Source: Saccoglossus kowalevskii (taxonomy: Eukaryota; Hemichordata; Enteropneusta; Harrimaniidae). Taken from it: a DNA stretch of 48,489 nucleotides. Where the stretch lies: contig NW_003116447.1 in NCBI RefSeq assembly GCF_000003605.2, positions 866,266-914,754 of the forward strand. The letters run 5' to 3'. Positions 25,701 to 37,700 of this stretch are shown here, piece after piece. A program made the position numbers and the translations under genes. The notes beneath the pieces were generated by a model. That model was given only the letters and a program-made list of their open reading frames with translations, ran no database searches and was not told where the DNA came from. How positions within the stretch are numbered: the stretch's first letter is position 1; every line of letters begins with the position of its first letter.

Positions 25701-28700
25701 AGTATCTATATACTTGCTTACAATTTGTGTGCATATGTGTACACAGTAACTGGTTGCTGAGAATCGGTCATATTGCACCAGAAGGAAAATAACAACGTTG
25801 TTCGCTGCTTTTGTTTTAAAGATACATGTGTGTGTTCCTGTTAATAACAAAACTTGTGGGAAACATTGTCATAGCGATAGCTACATTTGTTACTAGACAT
25901 TCGCATACTGATTGGCGAAAATGTAAACAAATGATGTCACTGTGCGTGTCTATACTATATAGTATTCACTTCAATTGTGAAAATCTTTACTGTTATTATC
26001 ATCCCACAAGTAGCAGACATTCATTGTTATTGGTCAAAATCTATCACATGATCCTTTGATAAATATTGATATTGGCCTCTCTGTGTAACTATGATGTCAT
26101 TTTGTGTGTTAATGGCCTCTAATATTATAACAGCCAAAGTACTTAGATTGTTGTACATTGTAAATGAATGGAAGCGTTTTGACCCAGGGTTTTGGCTAAC
26201 AGTTTGACCTCACTCGCTTACTGCCATGTTCTTTTTCAGAATAATACAATTTTTATTGTCCTTGGCTTCAACCAATATTAAGTAATTATCATTCCAAAGT
26301 GGCAGTTATTGGCTGTCGCTTCGGTGAATAACTACCATTACTTACGTGACCAATAACTGGAAATATGAACTTTAGTTGTGGAAATTGACGCTGTTATATA
26401 GTTCTTTTTCAATTGTGAGAATCTACACTGTTTGTTATATACCGTAGTTCTCTTTCAATTGTGAGAATCTACACTGTTATATAGTTCTCTTTCAATTGTG
26501 AGAATCTACACTGTTATATAGTTCTCTTACAATTGTGGGAATCTACTTTGTTATATAGTTCTCTTTCAATTGTGAGAATCTACACTGTTATATAGTTCTC
26601 TTTTAATTGTGAGAATCTACACTGTTATATAGTTCTCTTTTAATTGTGAGAATCCACACTGTTATATAGTTCTCTTTCAATTGTGAGAATCTACACTGTT
26701 ATATAGTTCTCTTACAATTGTGGGAATCTACTTTGTTATATAGTTCTCTTTTCAATTGTGAGAATCTACACTGTTATATAGTTCTCTTACAATTGTGGGA
26801 ATCTACTTTGTTATATACATGTAGTTCTCTTTTCAATTGTGAGAATCTACACTGTTATATAGTTCTTTTTTAATTGTGAGAATCTACACTGTTATATAGT
26901 TCTTTTTTAATTGTGAGAATCTACACTGTTATATAGTTATCTTTCAATTGTGAGAATCTACCCTGTTGGTATGCGCTTTTCAGTTAAGATCGAATGACAT
27001 TAGGTTTTAGATTTTAGAATGTTTTAAATAAATGTTGGAATGCTTTTTGGTCTAGACAGAATCCTTTTCAATTGCAGAGTAGTTGTAGTAAGTTGACAGT
27101 TATTAATAGCCCGCTTGGCTCACAACTAGCAGCCAACCCTCCACTATGGTGAGTTTGGAATGCATTCTGACACAAGTAAGATGGATGACATGCATAGACT
27201 GCCATGTACTAGACTATTAGTTGAGATAATTTATTGTGTGCATGCATTTTTGTGTAGTTCAGCTGTTCAGATATGTGGCCAGCATAAACACTTTTACCAT
27301 GTCAACTGAATCACTGTAATCAGTTTATAACACCACTAAAACCACAACAACATTTTATAAGGGATGTAAATGAATAAAATGAAACAAAAGAAGTCAAAAA
27401 AGAAAAAAAACAAACATAATTTATGATTCAGTTTGATTTTTATGCGCATGACGCAACAGTTTAATGAGTTTGTTGTGGTTTTATTGCCTGGGATGTAAGT
27501 TTTGTAAGGTCACTGCCAATGTAAGAGTCAAAGGCAATTCAGTATTATGTGGGTCAGTGTGTATTTTGTAATGGAATGTTGGTCTGCATGTGATAGTTGT
27601 GTTGACAAGGGGAGACGACCCTTGACCTCTATTAATATCAATCATTATCAGCCTTGTTTATAAGGCCACATTGAAATGCATACGTGTTATGCAGTCTTAA
27701 ACAAAACAAAAAAAACTTTTTACAGAACACGTAGTATTATATTTTATCCATACCCAAATTTATTTTATGAAAAAGGTGACTGATGAGATATGTAAAAATA
27801 TGTTTCACTGCTTGTAATGAATATTTATGATTCTCCATTATTACAAACACAAATATATTTTTGTATGGCCCACATGACAAGCTCTGTTTTACAGCGCTCT
27901 GTGGACAGATGGTTCTACACGCATCTGACATGAATGTGCATGTGCAAATATCATTGTACATTCAGTACTTTTTACCAGTGTCAACATGTTATTCAAAGTG
28001 AATAATAAGTGATTGATTTATGCTATTTTTAATACAGCAGCGTGCATTGAATAATAATCAATAATTGTGTTTTAATGTTAAAAAAAAACTAAATTTTATT
28101 CGCTATATTCTGTAACCTAGTAATTTAAAATTTATAAAATATGAAATACATGTTTCAAATTTCTGTTAGTTTTATATTGCTGATTTTAAAGATACCCGTT
28201 GAATTTAAGCTACTAGTTGAAGTAATATATATTTTTTTTTAAATGTTTAAATGAGAAATTCTTACATGTGGCTTATTCAACATGTAGAGGGGAATATATA
28301 TCATAACGGTGGTACCAATACTGTAAGAAATTAATTATTCACTAGGCTTCAATTTTTTTATTTTCGCTGAAATCTGCTAAATTATATCCACAGGAACATG
28401 TAAAATTACAATAGAAATTATTTTTTCAGTGAAAACTTTGTCAATTTGAAAACACATTGAGTACGCTAGAAATGTCAAAAATAGTGAAATTAAATTCTAG
28501 TGAATTTAATGCTATTACAGTATCATATACAAGAAGAAAACATCCTTGTTTCATAGATTTTAAATCAGCCATAGTTTTGAGCTGAAATTGACCCGGGCAG
28601 GTAGATGTTGGAGAGTCATCTTTCTCATTAAAGTGGCTTATACAATTTCACGAAAGTCTAAATGGATTTTTTTTTTTATTTTACGAATAGATTGCTTATT

Positions 28701-31700
28701 GCTATATAAGGTCGTATGTGAAAAAATGGGGGTACGGATCTAATTTTGTTTAGATAAACGTGATATTACTTTATGTGTATTTTGAAGTGAACGCACAGGA
28801 CTCAGTGGGGGGGGGGTGAGTGAAACACGACCTGTTCAATCACAAAAATGTATAACGAATCTTTGCGATTCTTTTTTTACACTCTAGGCAATAAAATAAT
28901 GTGTCTGGAACTGCATTTAAAAAAAATGTGGGATACAAACCTATTTCTATAGATACATTGTACAGCAGTTTGAGTAATTTTCCCTAAGATACCGGGGTAA
29001 CACAAGCAATAGAACATAGTATCAAAAGAGAACACCTGCAGGACCAATTCAAACTCATCGTTGCGCAACGTTTAATATAATGTTTCCCATAATTATGGAA
29101 ATTATACCACCATGAGAATGACCCCCACCAAAATCAAGGGGGATTTTGTGTACATTAGTACATGCGTTTTGCTCTATTTCCCACTATCAATGAAGGGTCG
29201 TAAAAGTGTTGCAATAATACTAAGGGGGTTGACCATTAGTAACTGAAAAGGTGGATAGTAGTAAAAATATGCAAATTATGTTTTCTTTGTGTTAAATTGG
29301 CCTAGATTTTGTTTCAGAATGATATTGCTGAAAGCATTCTCATTTTGACTTTCCACTTTCTCAGACAGACTTGAACAGGAAGTCAGTAGAAAACAACGGA
29401 ATTTTTCGTTAACATAGGGGAATGTTGGTTAGCATTGGGGTAAATGAAGGTGTTAATCTAAAACACCATTGTCTGTCCTTGTTTGTGATTGGTTCTTGCA
29501 AAATTTTGGGGATCGTGACGTAGAATGTGCTAGTAACTTGTGTTTCTTGTTTACTATAGATATATGGTCTGATGACAGTACCTGGTATGGTCAACGTTGT
29601 TGTAGTGAAGCTAGGAATCAAGACTGTGGCCATGCATGTCAAAGAGTGAGTATATACCAGACCTGACAGGCTTTTAGCCAGCCACCTGTCTGCCTGTCAT
29701 TTTAGGAAGGAACTCCATATTTTAAACAGGTGTAAAATTTCATTTGACAGACAAAATCTTTACACAACTGTCCAATTTTTTATTAAAAATTTCCTGTAAC
29801 TTACAAAATAACCATAACAAAAAAAATACAAAATAACCATCAATAAAATAATAGACTTAAAGCTGCAGAATAACAACTACTATTCTTCATTTCGCTAAAG
29901 TTTTAAAATTATTCTTTTCTTTCTTTTACTTACTTTATGTTGTTACTAACATTATTTGTATTGTACAGTCAAACCTGTGTTAACGACCACCTGTGCAGAG
30001 CGACCACCTGCTCATAGCGACCACCTTAGTACAGTCCCTTCGCAATTTACATGTTAAAGACACTGAATATAGCGACCACCTGTCCAACGCGACCAGCAAC
30101 CACCCTATTGTAGACCTATTCACACTTTAACCTTTGTATAACGACCACCAACATTTCCATTGGACTGTCTCAGCAAAAAGACAATACCTACTTGCGAATC
30201 GCTAACAGGAAAGTGGCCATGTGTTACGTTCAGATTACCGAGTACGCAATCTTTAGGGCTAATAGACAGGGGTGACCATCGCAACTTGGTTTGTGAAGTT
30301 GCGAAAAAGTAAAAAAAAAAAAAAAATTGAATAACATCTGAATGTAACGTCTGGAGACTGGAAAGATTTTAACAACAAATTAAAACAGTTTCATTCAAAG
30401 TTTGAAATGAAAAACTAGCTTGTTTCCGATCGGTACTACCCCCGGTATACTATCGATCCCCAGCTGGCCAGCGGCACTTCTGTGGACTGTCTTGCACATG
30501 AAGAGCAAATTCCCCCCCGTCTCGAAAACAAGAAAAATGAACCAGTTTTATTAAATGAGAGATATTTTATTTACCTTGTCGACATTTTCATCGCGGGATT
30601 GCAAAATCCGACCTATTTTGGCCGCCATGTTGTTTGTTGTTGATCGTTATAAATTATGCTAATGAAGCTAGCGCATGGGCAAAACGTATCGTTACTGAGG
30701 GGTCATCTCGGGGTTATTCTCAACGAAAGATGTTTTCTATTTTGATCCTCTTTTTTTATAAACGGTAATATCAATAATTCGCAATCGAGAAAATTCGTTT
30801 GGGCAGTTTTGACACGTCGATGCTTGCAAACAAATAACTGTAAAATTGCATGTACGATCACCGTGTTTCATTTCCGGTTCGTTTTACTTTCTGATTCAAC
30901 ACGGAGAGTTGGAGCAATCGTTATGAGTTTGGTCAATTTTGTTTATTACCAATGCTTCTTCATTTTTAATGCTTGTTTGTTTTTTCAATCACGGCANNNN
31001 NNNNNNNNNNNNNNNNNNNNNNNNNNNNNNNNNNNNNNNNNNNNNNNNNNNNNNNNNNACTGATTACCGCCTGTGATGGAATATGTGTAAGAGACTGGGG
31101 AATAAGACTGCTTGGCAAGAGTGTGAAAGTCCGAGCTGAAACGAAACGTCAATGCGGCCGATCGTTGACAATCGTTCTTATGCATTAAATACACCAATGA
31201 ATCCATGGGCAGAATCACTTGGCTTCAGTGAATTTACATGATATAATTTGTAGTAAAAAAGTAAAGCTATAATTATCCAGATGAAAATGAGTGACTTTTA
31301 TTAAAAAAGACCTATTCATTGTAGGTTTGTTTTTATGTATTGCTTATGATCTCCCTTAAAATTCCGGCCCTAATTAATATTCATGATTAAATGAATAAAT
31401 TAGGCCACCTCCATATAAAGACCACCTGTCTATAAAGGACAGTTTGGCTCAGTCCACTGACTGTCCTTTATAGACAGGTTTGACTGTACTACAAAAAGGA
31501 AGATTCCTGAATAAAAAATAAGAAAACATTACAGAAAAAAAAAGTTTTTAAATTTTCTGGCTATATTCAGATTGTTTGCATGCATCGTCACTGAGGATGC
31601 AAAATGATGAAAGTCACAAATGTTTGTAGCAGCAATCACTATACTGGGGTTCTATAAACATGGAATCACACCAACTTCTGGAATTTATCGTCACAGATGT

Positions 31701-34700
31701 ACTTCTTGATTGAAACTCGTATTTTTGACATTTTGAAATGGGTACATCAATGTTATAACGCTGTAAGAATTTGACTGGTCAGAATTCTTTTTGTTTTATT
31801 GAGAAATAAATTGTTAGGTCATGCATAGTTGCATGTAATTAAAATAAAAATTAAAAATGGTTGTAATCAAGTAACCATCTATATCAGTAAACTCTTTACA
31901 CAGTTTACTTTTACCATTTTTCACTAGACTTTGAGAGAATGAATTCAATAGATGTGTAGGTGTAAGCTTTTGAAAATAGTACCATACATGTATATGGCAA
32001 TTTTGGCATAAAGATGGAGATAAATTGTGTAAATTAGCAAATATCTCTGATTATTTCTGGGCACTCATCAAGAAATTCAATTTGAAAAGCTTTCAAAATT
32101 TTCAAATCGTCTTCTGTTTCTCCTCAGAACAGTGTTTGCATTTTTACGCAGAATTATAGGAATGAATATATAACAAACATAAATGTCTAATTTATGCAAA
32201 ATATTTTTTTTGAACAAAGAATACAAACTTATCCCAACTCCATTTTTAGCTTCGCTGTCGACTTTGTCGAGCGGAGCTTATCATATGAGTGTCCGTCGTT
32301 CGTCGTCGTCGTCCGTGTCAATGTTTTACTTTTTCGACTTCTTCTTGAAAACTACAAGCCTGAATGCTTTGATACTTGATGTATATGTACCTTGGGTAGA
32401 CCTCTCTCAGATTTGTTCATTTCATGATCATATCTTCAATTCTCTAATTTTGGTGAATATTTTTGTCATTTTTGGTAAAAAGTAATATTTTCGAAATCTT
32501 GTTAAAAAACGCAAGTCCAATTGCTTTGATATTACATATATCGGTACTACATGTGGACCTCTCTCAGATTTGTTCATTTCATGATCATATCTTCAATTCT
32601 CTAATTTTGGTGAATATTTTTGTCATTTTTGGTAAAAAGTGATATTTTCGACTTCTTGTTAAAAACCGCAAGTCCAATTGCTTTGATATTACATATATAG
32701 GTACTACATGTGGACCTCTCTTAGATTTGTTCATTTTGTAATGATATCTTTAATTTTCTAATTTTAGTGAATATTTTTGTCATTTTTGGTAAAAAGTGAT
32801 ATTTTTGACTTCTTGTTAAAAACCACAAGTCCAATTGCTTTGATATTAAATATATAGGTGCTACATGTGAACCACTCTCAAATTTGTTCATTTCATGATG
32901 ATATCTTCAATTCTCTAATTTTGGTGAATATTTTTGTCATTTTTGGTAAAAAGTGATATATTCGACTTCTTGTTAAAAACCACAATCATTTATAGTGAAA
33001 AATAATATTTTTGAATTCTTGTTGAAAACAGCAAGTCCCATTGCATTGATACTATGCATATTGTTCATTTTCTAATGATATTTTCTGTTCTTTAATTGAA
33101 ATGTGCAGTGCTAACAGCGGAGCTATCTCAGCCGAGAGGCTGCTTGTTATCTTTGTGAAAAGATATTTTGAGTAACACCAGCTAGTACAAAATCTGTTAT
33201 AAAGTTTTCATAATTTATTTTTCATGATTTTGATCAAAAATGCTGCTTTTAAGGCGAAAACGAAGCCCATAACAGCATATTTGAAAAGCTGTCATAGCCA
33301 CATTTCTAAATATATATAACATGACATCTCTTAAATGTCATCTTCATGTCTATCAGCTCATTTGAAAACATGGTTCAAAAGGTGCATCTCATCTTCCAAT
33401 CTCTAAATTGCATCATTTCTAAGCATTGAAAATTAAATGGTTTGTAACATTTCTATGTTTGTAGTACCTAGAGTGTGAACTGCACAATAAGTATTTATAG
33501 CAACATGACCGAAATTTTAAATATTTTTCCTTTTTATCATTCATACATGAATAAAAGAAGATTTGTTATATATTCTGTGAATATTTTGCGTTTTGTCAAC
33601 CTCTGTATACCTGTCATTTTAGACAGGTATAAAATTGGAATTGACAGGCAAAATTTCTACAAATTACCAGTAAATTACAAAAATAGTTAATAAAAAAATC
33701 ACTTGTAAGTCTGTGGTTACAGACTCAGGACTGGTGTCTTTCATTTTGATATTGTTTTTCGACAGATACTTTCTAATTTTTGGCTTTAAACCCTGTTGAC
33801 TACTATAAATATTAAAGCGGGGGAGTCGTCACTGTGAATGCATCAGATGGCCATAGCGTGTCATTGTTTACAAACAAGCGTCTACCCATGAGCCTTTGCG
33901 TTTTTAGCGTGAATTGTCGCTTGGGACTCGATTCCTGTGCGTGCGCAGGTGACGATCCTCCCGCTTTAATATGACTGAACTGAAGTATATCCTTGCAAAT
34001 TTGCATGGTAGATTATCAACCGCAGAACGCTCTATTCTTGCGAACAAACATCCAATCATTTTCACCATCTGGTAACGACAGTTGTAAGAAACTTTGGGCT
34101 ACCTGTTAAGACTCTCTTGAACAGTGTAACATTATTACCCCTACATGTGTAACATATACAAATTTTTCAGGATTGTCTCAAAGTTTAGTTAGTGCTGTTT
34201 TCTTGACTTTAGCTGTTCTCACCAGCTCCAACTGGCATGCCACAGCAGTTTGAACAGAGCCCATAAAAATACATGATACAGTGGTGCAAGTCTAAGCAAC
34301 ATAGAACGTTTTGTGACGTATCCCAGTTCCGAGAATAATCCAGTGATTATTGCCTCATAAAATCAGACACCCCATTGACCTTACAGCATACTGTAAAATG
34401 TTAGTGTTCACATTTTGTTACACTAGTACAACATTTCAGCAGGTTGTTTTCTGTAACACCTTGAAACTAAAACAGAAACTTCAAATTATCATTTTAATTA
34501 TCTTATATTAATACACCTTCATACCAATAATAGCAAAGATTTATAAAATATGGTTATGCAGATTTTATAACCATGTATGGTATTAAGATCTAATAAGGAT
34601 AGAGCTCTTGCACTTTGTGAGCGTTTAAAAGCAACCTTGTTCCGTACGCTTCAATTCTAACCAATCACATCACAGAATTCAGTGAACACATTAAAAAGTT

Positions 34701-37700
34701 TGATTTCATAAACAGAAATTAGTGAGATTATCACTGTATTCAAAAACCCAAAACTCGCGTATTACTCGCTTTTCGATTTACAGGACATTACCAGATTAAT
34801 TAACATGAATCTGTTCTTTTATAGACTCAATAATTTGTATTAACATTTTCAGAAATGTGGATTTTGTGATCATCTCTCAATTTGCTGGTTCTTCAGCACA
34901 TATCACTCATTAGTATACTCTCATTTTATGAATCCTTGTTACAATTTACAACTTAACGTAAATAATAGCAAACCATTGAACAGTCAACTAGTCAACCATC
35001 AAGCAACACATATTTTCACATACAACAACTTTAAATGCTGGACTCGGTTTGACCTGCCTTGTTGGATGCAGTTAAAAATCTAGACTCTGTGGACTGATGT
35101 AAATAAACAGGAAATCAAAATAAACACTTTGGAAATAATCATCATAATAAAGCCAATTTTGACAGACATCTTGCTAGCATTTTTGGTTTCTGTTCCACAT
35201 ATGTTCCTTCATGTTTTTTATGCAAATAAATGTCTCCATTTTTCACATATATGGAGTCAATTTGTGGCCAGACATTCCACTAATTATCTCTGTAGCTCGT
35301 CATGCAGTGACTCGTGTCTGTCACGTTCTCAAATGAATAGATAGATGATTTTACTCATGATTGAATGTAGTGAAAAACCAATCAAATAATTGTAAAGGCA
35401 GTTTATTGGCATTTATGTCCATAGTGTGTGCTTTATTCAGTGTTCAATATTGAGTGCAGAACAGTGATTGCTTCTGGGGGAAACTTTTATACCTTGCATT
35501 ATGCACCTGGGTGATGCAGTAGTTCTCATACTCCTAGGGGAAGCTATATACCCTGCATTATGCAGTAGTTTTCATGCTCATAGGGGAACCTAGACCACCT
35601 AAGTGATATAGTAGTTTTCATGCTCCTTGGGTAACCTATACTATCTAGGTGATGCAGCAGTTCCCGTGCACCTAGGGGAACCTAGACCACCTAAGTGATG
35701 CAGTAGTTCTCAAACTTCTAGGGGAACCTATACCACCGAGGTGATTCAGTAGTTCTCGTATTCCTAGGGGAACCTATACCACCTAAGTGATGCAGTAGTT
35801 CCCATGCACCTAGGGGAACCTAGACCACCTGGGCGATGCAGTAGTTCCCATACACCTAGGGGAGCCTATACAACCTGTGTGATGTAGTAGTTCCCATACT
35901 CCTAGGAAAACCTATACCACCTGGGTGATGCAGTAGTTCCCATGCACCTAGGGGAACCTAGACCACCTGGGCGATGCAGTAGTTCCCATACACCTAGGGG
36001 AGCCTATACAACCTGTGTGATGTAGTAGTTCTCATAGTCCTTGGGGAACCTAGACCACCTAAGTTATGTAGTAGCTCACATGCTTCTAGGGGAGCCTATA
36101 CAACCTGTGTGATGCAGTAGTTCTCATACTCCTAGGGGAACCTACATGTAGACCACCTATGTGATGTAGTAGTTCCCATACACCTAGGGGAGCCTATACA
36201 ACCTGTGTAATGCAGTAGTTCTCATACTCCTAGGGGAACCTAGACCACCTAAGTTATGTAGTAGTTCTCATGCACCTAGGGGAACCTATACCACCTGGGT
36301 GATGTAGTAGTTTTCATGTACCTAGGGGAGCCTATACAATCTGTGTGATGCAGTAGTTCTCATACTCCTAGGGGAACCTAGACCACCTAAGTTATGTAGT
36401 TCTCATGCACCTAGGGGAATCTATACCACCTGGGTGATATAGTAGTTTTCATGCACCTAGGGGAGCCTATACAATCTGTGTGATGCAGTAGTTCTCATAC
36501 TCCTAGGGGAACCTAGACCACCTGGGAGATGCAGTAGTGTTTTGAATTCCTTGATGCACTATATAAACATAAACAACTGTCAAGAAACTGATTATTCGTC
36601 AAAATGTTTCTTGTTTTAACCATGCTACACTATTTACAGACATTTTCAACCAGGAATACACTTTTTTAAAAGTTTAAACAGTATACTGCATGTTTACCAA
36701 TTTAAACCCAAGTATACTGCATTATTTACAATTTAAATCCAAATATACTACATTATTTACCGGTTTAAACCTGAATGTACTACATTATTTACCAGTTTAA
36801 ACTAGGCTGGACTCCATTATTACCTGTTTCATTTAGTATGCACTCTATTATTTACCAGTTTCAATCCGTATACACTTTATTATTTACCAGTTCCAACATG
36901 GGTATACTTCAATATGTTAAATATGCAATCTTTCTAGACTCGTGTTAATTAATGTATCTTGTCTAAAACTCAAGAGATTTTACAGTGTAATAAAAATTTT
37001 AAAAATTTACTATATTTATTTCATTTGTTTACAATTAGGCTTTATCAACAGCAGATATTATGGATTCTTGTTCAGTTGGTATTGAGGTTAGTAATGGCAT
37101 TTAATTGTATATTTCATATAGAAAGCCCATGGGGTAGCATGAAATTCCATATGCCCATCTCATACATAATAAATTAGGTAATTTAGTTTCATGTAATTTT
37201 TGTTTTCGTATTGAATCGAGTTTAGTATAATGTACAAAACTGAAATTACTAAATTAGTCTTACTGGCTATCCCCTTTGGTTATGAATAGAGTAGGTATCC
37301 TATTTACCATTAGTGCTATTAGTGATAGCATGCGGTTTGTATCTCGCTACTAGTGCGCCCTCTACAGTTGGAGTTTTGTAATTTGCTCATTGTGGACTTT
37401 CATTTTGATTACAGGGAGCCATCTTTGATTGTCTTGCCAGATATGAAAGTAAGTAACACTCAGCTTTTCCAAAATAGAGGGCAAGATTAAATTGCCTGAC
37501 ATGTTTTCACAGTAGATGCTTGGGATGGTTCAACAGACCATTTTCTGTTCATTGCATTTTTCCATGTTATGCATGAAATCCAACGTTGAAATGGGACAAA
37601 CAAAGGTCATACTGTAAAATGACTAATTTTCACTGGGTTCAAATTTCGCTAATTTACCATTTCAGGCATATTTAGTGGGTTTTATATTCAGTTTTATTAT

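Larger units (their letters stand above)
20570..29559 (+). other. RECK intron 4
   Basis: A 9.0-kb intron, the largest seen. It contains several MITEs of the TACTGTAAAA group, the 37-bp minisatellite, a 16-bp tandem repeat (20949-21009), an AAT tract (21921-21944), an inverted repeat (about 21522-21627) and a TACCC tract (24229-24251). No exon was recognised. Confidence 0.7.
29964..31489. mobile_element. Non-autonomous DNA transposon, pogo/Tigger-like ends
   Basis: The ends GTACAGTCAAACCTG (29964-29978) and CAGGTTTGACTGTAC (31475-31489) are perfect inverted repeats with TA at the outer edge, as expected for a TA target site. The left flank repeats a CGACCACCTG motif several times and the right flank has GACCACCTGTC. 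I find no transposase frame, and a 62-N gap interrupts the centre. The superfamily guess rests only on the CAGTCAAACCTG terminus plus TA and is tentative. Confidence 0.65.
29646..37038 (+). other. RECK intron 5
   Basis: A 7.4-kb intron containing a 1.5-kb terminal-inverted-repeat element with a gap, a 157-bp tandem element, a GC-rich MITE, and two adjacent minisatellites of 46 and about 32 bp. Confidence 0.7.
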
